Origin: Mesorhizobium sp. M1D.F.Ca.ET.043.01.1.1
GTDB lineage: Bacteria; Pseudomonadota; Alphaproteobacteria; Rhizobiales; Rhizobiaceae
Length of the DNA: 64,000 nucleotides
Direction of reading: 5' to 3'
Assembly: GCF_003952385.1 (NCBI RefSeq)
Contig: NZ_CP034444.1
Location: forward strand, 4,092,001-4,156,000
A model generated the notes under the pieces. The model did not search any database. It was not told the origin of the DNA and saw only the letters and a program-made list of their open reading frames with translations. The position numbers were made by a program, and so were the translations under genes. Positions within the stretch are counted from its first letter, which is position 1. Every line of letters starts with the position of its first letter. Below are positions 8,500-20,463 of this stretch, piece after piece.

Positions 8500-9825
8500 T
8501 TGCACACCTCAATCCTGACAAAGTACCGGGACCCCCGGCCGCCTTGGTATACCATCTATCCGACTGTGCCAGACTTCTCTGCGGCAGTTGGTGCTGACGA
8601 TTATGAGGAATGGCTGGGGGCCTCCCGGCCGACGAATCGGTGTCGCTCTATTTCCACATTCCGTTTTGCCGATCCATGTGCTGGTATTGCGGCTTCCCTA
8701 CCGCGGTCATCCGTCGCAACGGCCCGATCCTTAATTATTTAGCGGTGCTGCGTCAGGAGATCAGTTTGGTGTCGGAGCAAGTGCGGCAAGGGCTGCCGGT
8801 GAGCGATGTGCATTTCGGCGCGGAACGCCTCACCTTATCGGGCCAGCCGAGCACTTGGCGCTGATGGAATTTCTACGCCGCCACTTCGCTTTCAGCAAAA
8901 CTGCTGCGATCACCGTGGAGATCGATCCCCGAACGTTCACACCGGAAATGGCCGAAGCCTTGGCAGCTAACGGTGTCAACCGCGCGAGCATCGGCGTGCA
9001 GAGCTTTGATCCCGATGTGCAAAGGCGATCAATCGGATCCAGAGTAAGGTGCAGACGGCCGCTGCAGTCCAAAATCTCCGCCGGCATGGCGTTGGCCATA
9101 TCAACTTCGACCTCATCTTCGGTCTACCGAAACAGACTGTGCAGTCCTGCATCCAGACCGCGATGGCTGCGGTCGCCATGCGCCCCAACCGGCTTGCGGT
9201 GTTCGGATACGCGCATATTCCTTCCGTGATAAAGAACCAGCGCCTATCGAGCAGGCAGGTCTACCGGACGGCGATCTTCGCGCCGAACAGGCTGCAGCTG
9301 TCGCCGAGACACTGGTTGGCGCTGGCTACCGGGAGATCGGGCTCGATCATTTCGCTCCGCCGGACGACGAACTCGCGCTAGCGCAGAAGACCGGGCGCGC
9401 CTACGGCGTAATTCGCTGGGATACTCGGCCGATACTTGCAAAACGTGATCGGCTTAGGCGCGTCGGCTATTGGCCGAGTCCGCGAGGGGTATGTTCAGAA
9501 CGAAGTAACACGGGATTCTTACGCCCGGCACATCGCAAGTGGACGTCTGGCGACATCAAAGGGTCACCGTCTGACCGACGATGACCGGGTGCGCGCAGCG
9601 ATCATCGAGCGACTGATGTGCGATTTGGAGGCCGACGTGCCGACCATCTGTGCCGCCCACGAAATCGAACCAGCTCGTTTTCTCGATTCAGTTGAGAGTT
9701 TGGTGACGCTGGCTGAGGAGGGGATCCTGGACGTCGAAAACGGCTTCATCCGCGTGCGGCCGGAGCACCGCTTTGTTGTTCGCGCCGTTGCTGCTGCATT
9801 CGATGCTTTTCTCGCGAATCGATGA
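8500..9825 (+). pseudogene. hemN: frameshifted oxygen-independent coproporphyrinogen III oxidase
   Basis: HemN (radical SAM enzyme of anaerobic haem synthesis) can be followed through five open segments in changing frames: 8500-8610 (YRDPRPPWYTIYPTVPDF), 8610-8840 (FHIPFCRSMCWYCGF with the CxxxCxxC cluster motif intact), 8855-9030 (ITVEIDPRTFTPEMAEAL), 9049-9220 (GHINFDLIFGLPKQT) and 9436-9825 (C-terminal HemN domain, RDSYARHIASGRLATSKGH). At least four frameshifts separate them, so no full-length product is possible. The order and spacing match an originally full-length gene of about 440 codons. Confidence 0.88.
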
Positions 9826-10059
9826 GTTGAGGCCACGACGCCGAAAGGCATCAAACCTTGTTTGGCGCTCGTCGGCATGGGCTCTCGCAGAAGACTCCGC
9901 AAGCGTATGCAGGGGACTTCCACTTGACGCCGCGTTCACCATCATCTCGCCTGGGTGCGCGCGAAAGCGCACAACCCGGAGCACGCTGCTCTCGGTGTGA
10001 GGCTGTGCTCTGCAAAGCACCGGTGATCCACCCTGTCCCTGGACAGCAGCTTGATGGCG

Positions 10060-11703
10060 TCATCTTGGAGGACGAGAAAAGATTGTCGAGGTACGGGTAC
10101 GAATTGCCTCGGTCGTCCGTTCAATCGAAAGCACTGTCTGCGGAGGCACCTCTCCTTCATGCAGTGACAGGAGATGCTGGGCGACTTCCTTATCTGCTGC
10201 GGTGAGTCGATGATTTAGGCGGAGAAAGTCCATCCAGGTGGGGGTGCGGAATGTCTCCGTCCAAAGTGACGGTGTTTGCAGATTTCGCTGGAGCGTCCAG
10301 TTTCGTGCACCGGCACGGCTCTGGACGTGTCGCCGCGTGCGCATGGAGCCCAGAAAGGCCTCGATATTTTCCTCCGATATCAAATACTCGACCTTGGCCA
10401 CGATAGGGCCACTTCTGGGTTTCAGATCGAGAGCCACGTCCGGCGGATGAAAAACTGAACTTTCTTGATCGGTTTCTTCCCAGGGACGGACCGGCAACAC
10501 GATCCCCGCTGCTGCAACCAGCAACAGAGCGCCTGCGGCGCCCTCCAATGCTAAGGTCAAGGAATAGTTTTGCGCGACAGAACCCCAGATCCAGCTGCCA
10601 GCAGCCATACCGCCTGCGCTCAAGGCGTAGTAAATGGAGAGCGTGCGGCCTACAACCCACCTTGGGCTTGCCAACTGCACCGACACGTCAATGCCCGTCC
10701 AGGTGATAAGCCAACCCGCTCCGCCGAGCGCCAGCGAAATGGCCGCCACAGGAATCGACGATGTAAGGGCAAGGGAGAGGCAACAGACTGCACAAGCCAC
10801 AGAGGCGAAGGCCACCAGCCTGTTTTGAGACGTGACCTTCCTCAAGAAGCCGTTGCCCATGCCCGCGATGAAAGCACCCATGCCGAAGCCGGCCAATAAG
10901 ATACCGTAGACAATTGGCCCACTCTTCAACTGATCCCGGACGACGAGGGGGAGCAACGCCAGAATGGAGATGCTTGCCAATCCGAAAAGAGCGGCTCGGG
11001 CGGTCGCTGCCCTGATCTCCAAAGACATCGCAGTAAAGCGCACTCCGTCATGAATTGCCGTCGTCATTCTCTCACGAGGGAGAGGCGAAGAGCGGACCTC
11101 CCATTTGGTGCGCCATATCGCGCTTATGGGCGCCAGATCACTCACCGCAGCCAAGGCGAAAGCGGCCAGCGGCCCAAAGACGGCCAGGATCACGCCCCCC
11201 AAGGCCGGACCAACGCTGCGCACAATGTTGTATCCGACGGACATAAGCGTCACTGCGGCCGGAATGTCGCGTTTGTGAAGGATATCGCCGACCGAAGCGT
11301 GCCAAGCCGGATCATTCAAGGCAAAGCCGCAGCCGGCCAGGAAACCTAACCCGAGAATCAGCCAAGGACTGACAAATCCCAGACCCACAGAAATCATCAG
11401 CGTCGTCGACGCCGATGCTATCAGGCAGTGTCCCGCAAACATCACCCACCGGCGGCTGAAGTTGTCGGCAATGGCTCCGGCGAAAACTGAGAGGAAGAAC
11501 ACCGGCAATGTGGATGCGGCCTGGACGAGTGCCACCATGAGGTCGGACGCTGAAATCGTTGCCATAAGCCAACTGATGGCGACCGTTTGCACTAGCCAAC
11601 CGAGGCTGGAAATCTGGGTGGCCGCCCAAATTGAGCGAAACACCTTGTTTCGAAATGGGGCGAGCGTCTTTGAAACGGGCGGTTGAGGATTTTCGCTCTG
11701 CAT
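10060..11703 (-). CDS. MFS transporter, EntS/MFS_3 family
   Basis: 547-residue major facilitator protein with about twelve membrane segments in residues 15-415 and a soluble C-terminal tail of about 120 residues. The start region FRNKVFRSIWAATQISSLG and the loop ADNFSRRWVM are typical of the MFS_3 (enterobactin exporter EntS-like) family. The C-terminal tail has a dimeric alpha-beta-barrel-like look that is common in this family. Substrate unknown. It lies 173 bases downstream of bioZ on the same strand, so it may or may not be read through from the biotin genes. Confidence 0.8.
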   Translation of the reverse strand: MQSENPQPPVSKTLAPFRNKVFRSIWAATQISSLGWLVQTVAISWLMATISASDLMVALVQAASTLPVFFLSVFAGAIADNFSRRWVMFAGHCLIASASTTLMISVGLGFVSPWLILGLGFLAGCGFALNDPAWHASVGDILHKRDIPAAVTLMSVGYNIVRSVGPALGGVILAVFGPLAAFALAAVSDLAPISAIWRTKWEVRSSPLPRERMTTAIHDGVRFTAMSLEIRAATARAALFGLASISILALLPLVVRDQLKSGPIVYGILLAGFGMGAFIAGMGNGFLRKVTSQNRLVAFASVACAVCCLSLALTSSIPVAAISLALGGAGWLITWTGIDVSVQLASPRWVVGRTLSIYYALSAGGMAAGSWIWGSVAQNYSLTLALEGAAGALLLVAAAGIVLPVRPWEETDQESSVFHPPDVALDLKPRSGPIVAKVEYLISEENIEAFLGSMRTRRHVQSRAGARNWTLQRNLQTPSLWTETFRTPTWMDFLRLNHRLTAADKEVAQHLLSLHEGEVPPQTVLSIERTTEAIRTRTSTIFSRPPR

Positions 11704-11876
11704 GAGGTATTGCTGGCCTTCGATGAGCGCTGCGATTTGAGCAAGCGGGTCGATACTTAGACATCGCGGAGCACCGCACGGAACCCAGCTCTATGGAGCT
11801 TGCCGGCGACTATTTACGTATTGAGCCATTCTCATAGTCTCATTCATGAGCAGTCCTGTGCGCAAGCATTGCTTTG

Positions 11877-12860
11877 CTAAATTCCCACCACAAGCGCGCC
11901 GCCGCTGAGACCCGCACCCGCTGCCGCCAAGAGGACTTTCTCGCCAGGCCGAAACGGCTGCGCCCGATGGGCCAGCGACAATGAGAGCGGGATCGTCGCG
12001 GCGGAAGAGTTGCCATATTCGGCGATCGTCTTGACGATCGAGTGATCAGCGATGCCGAGGTTCCTGCCGACCGCGTCGAAAATGCGCGCATTGGCCTGAT
12101 GCGGCACGAAACGATCGAGGTCTTGCGGCCTCAGTCGGGCAGCAGTGAGCGCATCTCTCGAGCAGGCGGTCATCATCTCCACGGCCTTGCTGAATACTTC
12201 ACGGCCGTCAGTGATCGTCATCCGTGTCTGCGCGAGGTCGAGGTCGGCATGGAACGGAGTGTTGCTTCCCCCGGCGGGAATCTGGATTAGCCCGTAGCGC
12301 GAGCCGTCGGAATCCACCGAAGCGCCGAGAATGCCTCGATCCGGGTCATCGCAAGGACTGATCACCATGGCGCCGGCGGCATCGGCAAACAGCACGGCGC
12401 TGGCGCGCTCGGCCAAATTGATGCGGTGGCTGAGGATGTTGGCGGCGATGACAAGGCTCGCTTTGCCGTGCAGGCGGGTGAACCCGTCGGCGAACATCAG
12501 CGCATAGATGAAGCCGGCGCAGGCGCCGGTCAGGTCGATCGCTCCGGCGCGGCCTAGCCCCAGCCGATGTGCGACCAGCGGCGCGCTTGGCGGCAGAAGG
12601 TGATCGGGCGTCGACGTGGCGAGCAAGAGTAGACCGACGTCGCCGCGGTCGATACCGGCATTGGTCAGCGCCATGTCGCCGGCAGAGGCGGCAAGGCCCG
12701 ACAGCGTGTCTTCGTCTGTTGCCCAGAAGCGCGAGCGAATTCCGGTGCGCCGCTCGATCCAGCCGGGCTCAAGCCCGAGCCGGTCTTCGATTTCCGGGTT
12801 CTCGACCTTGCGCGCCGGCGCATGATGGCCGAAGCCGAGAACGCGCGACGATAGGTTCAT
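11877..12860 (-). CDS. bioZ: BioZ, FabH-like beta-ketoacyl-ACP synthase for biotin
   Basis: 327-residue KAS III-type enzyme with the Cys-His-Asn triad visible: Cys in DLTGACAGF, His in FVPHQAN, Asn in EYGNSSAA. In alpha-proteobacteria that lack bioC/bioH, BioZ makes the pimeloyl precursor by condensing glutaryl-CoA with malonyl-ACP. Its start overlaps the bioA stop by 4 bases, so it is the last gene of the bio operon. No bioC or bioH is in the window, which fits this role. Confidence 0.9.
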   Translation of the reverse strand: MNLSSRVLGFGHHAPARKVENPEIEDRLGLEPGWIERRTGIRSRFWATDEDTLSGLAASAGDMALTNAGIDRGDVGLLLLATSTPDHLLPPSAPLVAHRLGLGRAGAIDLTGACAGFIYALMFADGFTRLHGKASLVIAANILSHRINLAERASAVLFADAAGAMVISPCDDPDRGILGASVDSDGSRYGLIQIPAGGSNTPFHADLDLAQTRMTITDGREVFSKAVEMMTACSRDALTAARLRPQDLDRFVPHQANARIFDAVGRNLGIADHSIVKTIAEYGNSSAATIPLSLSLAHRAQPFRPGEKVLLAAAGAGLSGGALVVGI

Positions 12861-14122
12861 GGCCGCGAGCCGAAGCGTTCGCCGGCCTCCTCTATCGCGT
12901 CATAGAGCCCGCCCAATTCGTCGCTGGTGATGCAATAGGGCGGTAGAAGATAGAGGACATTGCCGAGCGGGCGCACAAGTAGCCCCCGCTCAAGGAAAAA
13001 AGCGCGCAGTTTTGGCCCGATCTCGGCCAGATAACCGGCTGAGCCGGTGCGTAGGTCGAGTGCCGCGATGGTGCCGGTTGTCCGGCAGTCGGTGAAATAT
13101 GGATTGACCCGGAAGCGTTGCAGCCCGGCGGCCTGCCTCGCGCTCAAGACCGCGATCCGCTCGGCCACCGGCTCGTCACGCCAGATCTCGACATTGGCAA
13201 GTGCTGCCGCGCAGGCGATCGGATTGGCGGTGTAGGAGCTCGAATGGAAAAACGTCTTCTTGCGATCCTCCGAAAAGTGAGCGTGGAAGATGGCATCGGT
13301 GGCGATCGTGGCGGCCAGCGGGATGGTACCACCGGTCAGACCTTTCGAGGTGCACAAGATGTCGGGCGAGACGGACGCCTGTTCGCAGGCAAACATGGTT
13401 CCGGTGCGCCCCCAGCCGGTCATCACTTCATCGGCGATCAGCAGCGTGCCGGAGGCTTCGGCGATCCTCTTCAATTCGGCAAGAACCCAGGCCGGATACA
13501 TCAGCATGCCGCCGGCGCCAAGCACCAGCGGCTCGACGATCAGCGCGGCTGCGCGCCGGTCGCGGCTAACGGCCTCGAACCGATCCAGCGTTTCCTGCTC
13601 GCGCCCGGCGGCCGGGAAGGGGATGGCGTCGACCTCGAACAGCAAAGGATCATAGGCGGCGTTGAAGACGCCGCGGGCGCCGACGCTCATCGCCCCGATC
13701 GTGTCGCCATGATAGCTGTGCTCCATGACGGCGATGCGCGAACGCGGCGCGCCGATGTTGCGGAAATAGCCGAGCGCCATCTTCAGCGCGACTTCGACTG
13801 AGGTGGAGCCACTGTCGGAATAGAACACCCGGTCGAGGCCGGCGGGTGCGATGCCGATAAGCGCCTCGGCCAGCCGTTCGGCCGGCTCGTGGGTGAAGCC
13901 CGCGAAGATGATCTGGTCGAGGCTCGACGCGGTCGTCTCGATGGCCTTCATGATGCGGGGGTGGCGATGGCCATGGGTGACGACCCACCAGGAAGAAATC
14001 GCATCGAGGATGCGGAAGCCGTCGGCCTTGTGGAGATAGGCGCCTTCAGTCAGCACGATTTCAGGGACCGAGGGCTCTAGCGCGTGCTGCGTGAACGGAT
14101 GCCAGACTCGAGACTCCGCCAT
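12857..14122 (-). CDS. bioA: BioA, adenosylmethionine-8-amino-7-oxononanoate aminotransferase
   Basis: 421-residue class III PLP aminotransferase that converts KAPA to DAPA. It starts with the family block [12 protein letters not shown], continues with [16 protein letters not shown], the PLP-binding [12 protein letters not shown] and the catalytic Lys in CTSKGLTGG. Full length. Its start touches the bioD stop (1 base shared) and its stop overlaps the bioZ start. Confidence 0.95.
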   Translation of the reverse strand: MAESRVWHPFTQHALEPSVPEIVLTEGAYLHKADGFRILDAISSWWVVTHGHRHPRIMKAIETTASSLDQIIFAGFTHEPAERLAEALIGIAPAGLDRVFYSDSGSTSVEVALKMALGYFRNIGAPRSRIAVMEHSYHGDTIGAMSVGARGVFNAAYDPLLFEVDAIPFPAAGREQETLDRFEAVSRDRRAAALIVEPLVLGAGGMLMYPAWVLAELKRIAEASGTLLIADEVMTGWGRTGTMFACEQASVSPDILCTSKGLTGGTIPLAATIATDAIFHAHFSEDRKKTFFHSSSYTANPIACAAALANVEIWRDEPVAERIAVLSARQAAGLQRFRVNPYFTDCRTTGTIAALDLRTGSAGYLAEIGPKLRAFFLERGLLVRPLGNVLYLLPPYCITSDELGGLYDAIEEAGERFGSRP

Positions 14123-14757
14123 CAGTCGCCTCCGGCAATCATGGCCAGGTCGAAGCCGGAAATCATTGCATCTCTCAACGTTTCACCCGTCAGCGGACCG
14201 AGGTGCGGCAGCCTGCCCAGCTGCGGCACGCCGCCGAATTCCACGATTGTCCTTTGTGTATCGGCCACCTCTTCGCCAATGAAGGCAATGCCGATGAGCG
14301 GGATGGAGCGGGCTCTCAGGGCCTCGATCGACAACAGCGTATGATTGATGGTGCCAAGCGCGGTGCGGGCGCACAGTATGACCGGCAGCCGCCATTGTTC
14401 GAATATGTCAATGAACCTTGTCTGTCGATTGAGCGGCACCATCAGCCCGCCGGCGCCTTCGATGACGAGCGGTGTCGGCAGGACCGGAAATGAAAGATCG
14501 TCGGCCTCGATCGCGACGCCGTCGATTTCGGCTGATCGATGCGGCGACAGCGGCATCGTCAGTCGATAGACTTCGGGCAGCACGCGTCCGTCGGGCAAGC
14601 CGGAAAGCCGGGCGACGACCTCGCTGTCGGTCTCCTCGTTGAGGCCCGATTGCACCGGCTTCCAGTAGAAGCCGTCGAGCAGCCCGGCAAGTCCGGCCGA
14701 AAACACTGTCTTGCCAATTCCAGTGTCTGTTCCGGTGACGACGATGCGTTTGGTCAT
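14122..14757 (-). CDS. bioD: BioD, dethiobiotin synthetase
   Basis: 211-residue ATP-dependent carboxylase closing the ureido ring of dethiobiotin. The P-loop is [15 protein letters not shown] at residues 8-22, followed by the substrate loop YWKPVQSG and the later [12 protein letters not shown] motif. It overlaps bioF by 4 bases upstream and abuts bioA downstream, consistent with translational coupling. Confidence 0.95.
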   Translation of the reverse strand: MTKRIVVTGTDTGIGKTVFSAGLAGLLDGFYWKPVQSGLNEETDSEVVARLSGLPDGRVLPEVYRLTMPLSPHRSAEIDGVAIEADDLSFPVLPTPLVIEGAGGLMVPLNRQTRFIDIFEQWRLPVILCARTALGTINHTLLSIEALRARSIPLIGIAFIGEEVADTQRTIVEFGGVPQLGRLPHLGPLTGETLRDAMISGFDLAMIAGGD

Positions 14758-15893
14758 GCTGTGGCCAACACTCCGACGAGAGCCTCGACCATGGCGGAAA
14801 TGTCGGCTTCGTCGACGTTGAGAGTCAGCGAAATGCGCAGGCGCGACGTACCCTCAGGCACTGTCGGCGGGCGAATGCCGCGTATGTCGAAGCCGCGTGC
14901 CTGCAGTCCTGCCGCCACCGCCATGGTGCGGCTGTTATCGCCGATCACAAGCGGCTGGATCTGCGAACCGCTGGGCATCACGCCGCAGCGTTCGGCCAAT
15001 TGCCGGCTCGCGAAAGCGACACGCTCGTGCAACTGAGCACGACGCATAGGCTCGTCAGACAGAATAGTCAGCGCCTCACGTGCCGCGACTGCCATCAGCG
15101 GCGATGGTGCGGTCGCATAGATGAATGGCCGGCACCGGTTGATAAGATAGTCGCACAGTGTTCGCGGTCCGGTAACGAGCGCGCCGGATGCGCCAAGCGC
15201 CTTGCCGCATGTGTGGAGCGTGACGATGTTGTCGCGGCCTTCATACGCGGCGGCCAGTCCCCGGCCGTCCGGTCCCCAGACGCCGGTGGCATGCGCTTCA
15301 TCGACGACGATGAATGCCTGGTACCGATCAGCCAGCGCGACCAGGCTCTCCATCGGCGCACGGTCGCCATCCATGCTGTAAAGGCTTTCGAAGGCGATCC
15401 ACACCCGCCCCATGCCGCCTTCGGCGCGCCAGCGGGTGATTGCGTCCTCGACAGCGTCGACGTCGTTGTGCGCGGCCAGCTTGAACTCAGCGCGCCCGGC
15501 CTGGGCACCCTCATGCATGCTGGCATGAGCGAGCTCGTCGAGGACCAGCAGGTCGCCTTTCTGCGGCAGGGCCGTCAGCAGAGCGAAGTTGGCGATATAG
15601 CCGCTGCCGAAGAACAGTGCACGCTCGGCTCCGAAAAATGCCGCTGCGTCCGCCTCCAGTTGCTCATGTTCCGGTGCATTGCCGCGCAACAGCCGCGATC
15701 CGGTGGCGCCCACTGGCGTGCCCCGCGCAATCGCCGTCGAAACCGCATCGCCCAGTCTTTTGGAGGCGGCAAGTCCGATATAGTCGTTCGACGAGAAGTC
15801 GAGCCCGGCGCGCGGTGCGAGCGTCCGCAACCGGTCCTTGCGCCCCAGTCCCCGCAAGGTTGCGTCATAGCGGGCAAGAATTGCCTCCTTCAT
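14754..15893 (-). CDS. bioF: BioF, 8-amino-7-oxononanoate synthase
   Basis: 379-residue PLP enzyme of the alpha-oxoamine synthase family, condensing pimeloyl-ACP with alanine. Motifs: [10 protein letters not shown] near residue 30, [27 protein letters not shown] and the PLP Lys in HTCGKALG (more often TFGKA-G in relatives). It overlaps bioB by 4 bases at its start and bioD by 4 at its end. Confidence 0.95.
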   Translation of the reverse strand: MKEAILARYDATLRGLGRKDRLRTLAPRAGLDFSSNDYIGLAASKRLGDAVSTAIARGTPVGATGSRLLRGNAPEHEQLEADAAAFFGAERALFFGSGYIANFALLTALPQKGDLLVLDELAHASMHEGAQAGRAEFKLAAHNDVDAVEDAITRWRAEGGMGRVWIAFESLYSMDGDRAPMESLVALADRYQAFIVVDEAHATGVWGPDGRGLAAAYEGRDNIVTLHTCGKALGASGALVTGPRTLCDYLINRCRPFIYATAPSPLMAVAAREALTILSDEPMRRAQLHERVAFASRQLAERCGVMPSGSQIQPLVIGDNSRTMAVAAGLQARGFDIRGIRPPTVPEGTSRLRISLTLNVDEADISAMVEALVGVLATA

Positions 15894-16900
15894 TGCGTGG
15901 CGAGTTCCATAGGCTCAATGCCGAGGCGCCGGAACAGAAGGGTATCCTTGTCCTCGCCGGGATTTCCCGCCGTCAGCAGCGTGTCGCCGACAAAGATCGA
16001 ATTGGCCCCGGCAAAGAAGCACAGCGCCTGCGTTTCGTCGCTCATCGCCGTCCTGCCGGCGGACAGCCTTACATAGGATTTCGGCATCATCACCCGCGCG
16101 AGCGCAACGATGCGGACGAAATCGATCGGATCGATGGCGTCGGCCGCGGCAAGCGGCGTGCCTTCGATGGGAATAAGCATGTTGATCGGCACGCTTTCCG
16201 GCGGCTCGGGCAGGTTCGCGAGCGTGACCAGCATGTCGATGCGATCGGTCTTTTCTTCTCCCATCCCGACAATGCCGCCGCAGCAGACTTTCATCCCAAC
16301 CGCGCGCACGTGCCCAAGCGTTTCCAGCCGGTCGGCAAAAGTCCTGGTTGAAATAACCTCGCCATAGTAGCGCTCAGAGGTATCGATGTTGTGGTTATAG
16401 TAGTCGAGACCGGCCTGCTTCAGGCGAGCAGCTTGCTCAAGATCGAGCATGCCGAGCGTCATGCAGGTCTCCATGCCGAGGGCCTTGACGCCCTCAATCA
16501 TGGCGACCACAACCTCCATGTCGCGCTCCTTGGGACTTCGCCACGCCGCGCCCATGCAATAGCGCGTTGCGCCGCCATCACGCGCCATGGCCGCTTCGTC
16601 GATGACATGCTTGACGTCCACCAGCTTCGACGCCTTCACACCGGTTTCGTAATGCGCAGACTGGCTGCAATAGCCGCAATCTTCGGGGCACCCGCCGGTC
16701 TTGATGCTAAGGAGCCGCGACAGCTGCACTCGGTTTCGATCGAAGTTCTGGCGGTGGATCGTCTGAGCTAGGAACAGCAGATCGTTGAATGGCATGCCGT
16801 AGATGGCCTCGGCCTCTTTGCGGTTCCATCGCGGAGGCGTTCCATCGACCGATTGCATGGTCTGGTTCACGTCGAACTCCGAGTTCATTCCAATCGTCAT
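15890..16900 (-). CDS. bioB: BioB, biotin synthase
   Basis: 336-residue radical SAM enzyme inserting sulfur into dethiobiotin. The CxxxCxxC cluster motif is [16 protein letters not shown], and the [12 protein letters not shown] block and C-terminal [10 protein letters not shown] are present. I prefer ATG 16898-16900 (MTIGMNSEF) because AAAGG precedes it and its length matches E. coli BioB; an ATG at 16975 would add 25 non-conserved residues. The gap to nadC is 132 bases, larger than elsewhere in this gene train, so a separate promoter there is possible. Confidence 0.94.
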   Translation of the reverse strand: MTIGMNSEFDVNQTMQSVDGTPPRWNRKEAEAIYGMPFNDLLFLAQTIHRQNFDRNRVQLSRLLSIKTGGCPEDCGYCSQSAHYETGVKASKLVDVKHVIDEAAMARDGGATRYCMGAAWRSPKERDMEVVVAMIEGVKALGMETCMTLGMLDLEQAARLKQAGLDYYNHNIDTSERYYGEVISTRTFADRLETLGHVRAVGMKVCCGGIVGMGEEKTDRIDMLVTLANLPEPPESVPINMLIPIEGTPLAAADAIDPIDFVRIVALARVMMPKSYVRLSAGRTAMSDETQALCFFAGANSIFVGDTLLTAGNPGEDKDTLLFRRLGIEPMELATQ

Positions 16901-17032
16901 CGTCAAACCTTTGTTTGCTAGTCCGGTACGCCTTCTTGGCTTTGGGGCGCACTCGCTAAAGGCGAGCTGCGGCACGTCTTTCCAGCACCTCCTACGCCTG
17001 CCGAGCTGATGTTGCTCCTCACGCCGTAATCC

Positions 17033-17914
17033 TCAGTTCAAGTGCTTGCAGATGTTCTGGTGGTCCGGCATGTCCAGGCCGATGTCGAGGATCGGGGCGC
17101 TGTGCGTCAGCCAACCCATGGAGATGAGATCGACACCGGTCGCCGCAATCGCCGCCGCCGTTTTCGGCATCACCCGACCGGACGCCTCGGTGATCGTACG
17201 GCCATCCACTATAGAAACCGCGCGGGCAAGATCCTCGACCGACATATTGTCGAGCAGCACCGCGTCAACACCAATCGCGAGCGCTGCATCGAGCTGCTTC
17301 AGCGTGTCGACCTCGACCTCGACCTTCACCATATGCCCTGCTGCGGCGCGCGCCCGCTCTATTGCTGTGCGGATATCGCCGGCGATCGCGATGTGGTTGT
17401 CCTTTATGAGCACGCCGTCATCGAGGCCGAACCGGTGATTGGCACCGCCGCCGACGCGCACGGCGTATTTCTCCAATGCCCGCAGCCCGGGCGTCGTCTT
17501 TCGCGTCGATACAATCCTCGCCTTGTGACCGCGCACGGCCTCAACCATGGCCGCTGTGGCAGTGGCAATGCCGCTCAGCCGGCATAAGAAATTGAGGGCC
17601 GTGCGTTCGGCCGTGAGCAGGCCTCGTGCGGGTCCGGACAATCTTGCAATGGTTTCCCCGGCCCCAACCTCGCTGCCATCAGGGCGCCAGATCTGGATGT
17701 TGATCGCCGGTTCCACGAGAAGGAAGGCATACGAGACCAGATCGAGCCCGGCAACGACGCCCGCCTGCCTCGCTTTGAGCACCAACGTGGCAGTGCAATC
17801 ATACGGGATAACCGCATCGGTGGTCAGGTCGCCGGATCTGCCCAGGTCTTCGAGGAGCGCAACGCGCACAATCGGTTCGATCAGGGTCGCGGGGAGGGGG
17901 GAGAATGAAGTCAT
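17033..17914 (-). CDS. nadC: NadC, quinolinate phosphoribosyltransferase
   Basis: 293-residue enzyme turning quinolinate plus PRPP into nicotinate mononucleotide. The hallmark STRKTTPGLR, AVRVGGGANHRFGL and DGVLIKDNHI blocks are present, as is the C-terminal ASGRVMPKTAAAIAATGVDLISMG (here read across its conserved positions). It follows nadB by a single base. Confidence 0.95.
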   Translation of the reverse strand: MTSFSPLPATLIEPIVRVALLEDLGRSGDLTTDAVIPYDCTATLVLKARQAGVVAGLDLVSYAFLLVEPAINIQIWRPDGSEVGAGETIARLSGPARGLLTAERTALNFLCRLSGIATATAAMVEAVRGHKARIVSTRKTTPGLRALEKYAVRVGGGANHRFGLDDGVLIKDNHIAIAGDIRTAIERARAAAGHMVKVEVEVDTLKQLDAALAIGVDAVLLDNMSVEDLARAVSIVDGRTITEASGRVMPKTAAAIAATGVDLISMGWLTHSAPILDIGLDMPDHQNICKHLN

Positions 17915-17915
17915 A

Positions 17916-19457
17916 TCAAGTGCTCCGTATGGTAGCCCGGCAATCGAGTGCGGCCGCGGCCCGCATTGCGCTGTGCAGTGTCAGCCGTGATGGGCGCACG
18001 TTGGCATCGTGGAGCGGGAAATCGGACCGACAGTGCGCGCCTCGACTCTCTTCCCGCCTCAGGGCCGCCGCGGCGATCATCAGTGAGACCAAAGCCGGAC
18101 CAGAGGCAGCGACACTATTGGCTGCGATCGGCAGCAGGGTCGCCACCGCTTCGCGCATTGCCTCGCCGTCGCGGATGATACCCAGGGCGGCGGAGACAAT
18201 CGGGCGGACCACGGAAGCGTCTGGTCGTGGAGGGACGAATGTGGAGCATCTGCGCGGTCGCCGGGTATACGACGTGCCGGCAACGCTTTCGGCAACCCAG
18301 CTCGCGGTGACCGCCGCTTCGGTGAGCGAGTTGCTGGCCAGGCGGTTGGCGCCGTGCAGGCCGGTACAGGCCACCTCACCGCAGGCCCACAATCCCTCGA
18401 TGGAGCTGCGGCCGGCGCTGTCTACGGCGACGCCGCCCATGTGATAATGTGCCGCCGGGCGCACCGGGATCAGGTCGGTCGCGGGGTCGATTCCTGCGCT
18501 CCGGCACAATTCGGCGATGCCTGGAAAACGCTTGCCAAATCTCGGGCCGAGACTTTGCCGTGCGTCCAGGAATACGCGGCGTCCAACGGCAAGCTGGTGC
18601 CAAATGGCGCGCGCTACGACGTCGCGAGGCGCAAGTTCACCGCCAGGTGTGTCGGCGAGGAAGCGCTCTCCTCGCTCATCGATGAGCACCGCGCCTTCGC
18701 CACGCACGGCTTCGCTCACCAGCGGCATCGGCCGGCGCGGACCGTCGAGCGCAGTTGGATGGAACTGTATGAATTCCAAGTCGGCGAGTTCCGCCCCCGC
18801 CCATGCGGCGAGCGCCAGCCCGTGACCCCATGAGCCAGCGGGGTTTGTCGTGTCGCAAAACAGCCCGCCGACGCCGCCGGTCGCCAGCACCGCGCGACGC
18901 GTGGGCAGAGCGAGCGCGCCGGCTCGTCCTGCTGCGACCACGGCGATGACCGACCCGTCCTGCACGACCAGCCGGCGGACCTCCACATTTTCGATAATGG
19001 TGATCGAGGCTGTACGCCGAACCGCGGCGACGAGCGCGCGCACCAACTCGCGACCGGTGGCGTCGCCGGCTGCATGCACAATTCGCCGTCGCGAGTGTGC
19101 CGCCTCGAGCCCAAGTCGCAACGCGCGGTCAGGGTGCTGGTCGAAGTCGACGCCGAACCTTTGGATCGTCCTAATCGCTTCGGGTGCAGCTCGTACCACT
19201 CGCCGCACCGTGGCCTCATCGCAGAGTCCGTCGCCGGCAGCTATCGTGTCGCAAAGGTGAAAATCTGGGCCGTCGTCGCCCCCGAGACTTGCCGCAAGAC
19301 CGCCCTGGGCAAGTTCACTGCAGGCTCCGGTTCCAAGCGGCGCGTTGGTCAAAAGCACGACCGGTTCCGGCGCCAGATGAAGCGCCGTCATCAGGCCGGC
19401 AATGCCGCCGCCGATGACGACCGGCGCCCCGGCGATGTCGCGAACCTCCAGACTCAT
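17916..19457 (-). CDS. nadB: NadB, L-aspartate oxidase
   Basis: 513-residue flavoprotein oxidising aspartate to iminoaspartate. The N-terminal FAD fold has VIGGGIAGL; the succinate dehydrogenase-like substrate block is [19 protein letters not shown] and [15 protein letters not shown] follow. The C-terminal helical domain is shorter and more Arg/Ala-rich than in E. coli. Start overlaps the nadA stop by 4 bases. Confidence 0.94.
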   Translation of the reverse strand: MSLEVRDIAGAPVVIGGGIAGLMTALHLAPEPVVLLTNAPLGTGACSELAQGGLAASLGGDDGPDFHLCDTIAAGDGLCDEATVRRVVRAAPEAIRTIQRFGVDFDQHPDRALRLGLEAAHSRRRIVHAAGDATGRELVRALVAAVRRTASITIIENVEVRRLVVQDGSVIAVVAAGRAGALALPTRRAVLATGGVGGLFCDTTNPAGSWGHGLALAAWAGAELADLEFIQFHPTALDGPRRPMPLVSEAVRGEGAVLIDERGERFLADTPGGELAPRDVVARAIWHQLAVGRRVFLDARQSLGPRFGKRFPGIAELCRSAGIDPATDLIPVRPAAHYHMGGVAVDSAGRSSIEGLWACGEVACTGLHGANRLASNSLTEAAVTASWVAESVAGTSYTRRPRRCSTFVPPRPDASVVRPIVSAALGIIRDGEAMREAVATLLPIAANSVAASGPALVSLMIAAAALRREESRGAHCRSDFPLHDANVRPSRLTLHSAMRAAAALDCRATIRST

Positions 19458-20428
19458 AGGGAAAGCATGCGCTCGACCGCGCGGCGGGCGGGGCCGGCAA
19501 TTTCGGGATCAATCCGGACCTCATGCCGGTTCTGCTCGAGTGCGGCGCGAATGTTGGCCAGGTTGATGCGCTTCATGTGCGGGCACAGATTGCATGGGCG
19601 AACGAACTCGACGTCGGGATGCGCGACCGCGACGTTGTCGCTCATCGAACATTCGGTCAGAAGGACGACACGCGTCGGTTTCTCACGCTCGACATAATCC
19701 GACATCGCCGCGGTCGAGCCGGAGAACTCCGCCTCCGCGACAACGTCTGGTGGGCATTCTGGATGGGCCAGCACGATGACGCCTGGATGGGCATCGCGCA
19801 GTTCCCGGATGTCTGCTGCGGTGAAGCGCTCATGCACCTCGCAATGGCCTTTCCAGGCGATGATCTCGACGTCTGTATCGGCTGCCACGTTCCTCGCCAG
19901 ATATTCGTCCGGGAGCATCAGCACACGCGCCACGCCAAGCGATTCCACCACCGCCTTGGCGTTGCCGGACGTGCAGCAGATGTCGGACTCCGCTTTTACG
20001 GCGGCGGAAGTGTTGACGTAAGTAACAACGGGGACCCCCGGATACCGCAGCCGCATTAGCCGCACGTCGTTTGCCGTGATCGATTCGGCCAGCGAGCAGC
20101 CGGCGCGGAGATCCGGGATGAGCACGGTCTTGTTCGGATTGAGCAGTTTTGCCGTCTCGGCCATGAAATGAACGCCGGCAACCACGATGATGTCGGCGTC
20201 GACCGTCACCGCCTTGTGGGCCAACGCCAGGCTGTCGCCGACGATGTCTGCCACGCAATGAAAAATTTCGGGCGTCTGGTAATTGTGCGCCAGCACCACC
20301 GCATTGCGCTCACGCTTCAGCGCTAAGATGGCTTCAATATCGCCGGCGAACGCGAGCCATTCAACGGGTGGGATCACCCGCCGGACACGCTCATACAGGG
20401 ACGCAGCCATAGGTAACGCCCCAGTCAT
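19454..20428 (-). CDS. nadA: NadA, quinolinate synthase
   Basis: 324-residue [4Fe-4S] enzyme joining iminoaspartate and dihydroxyacetone phosphate. Conserved blocks: [44 protein letters not shown] and [12 protein letters not shown], which include the three cluster cysteines. A second in-frame ATG seven codons on (MAASLYERV) is an alternative start. First structural gene of the nad-bio train. Confidence 0.94.
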   Translation of the reverse strand: MTGALPMAASLYERVRRVIPPVEWLAFAGDIEAILALKRERNAVVLAHNYQTPEIFHCVADIVGDSLALAHKAVTVDADIIVVAGVHFMAETAKLLNPNKTVLIPDLRAGCSLAESITANDVRLMRLRYPGVPVVTYVNTSAAVKAESDICCTSGNAKAVVESLGVARVLMLPDEYLARNVAADTDVEIIAWKGHCEVHERFTAADIRELRDAHPGVIVLAHPECPPDVVAEAEFSGSTAAMSDYVEREKPTRVVLLTECSMSDNVAVAHPDVEFVRPCNLCPHMKRINLANIRAALEQNRHEVRIDPEIAGPARRAVERMLSL

Positions 20429-20463
20429 TGGCGCCTCGATTATATTCGGTTTGACAATAAGGG

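Noticed and set aside
15000..16076. 358-codon plus-strand frame over bioF/bioB
   Set aside because: Opposite strand of clearly conserved biotin genes.
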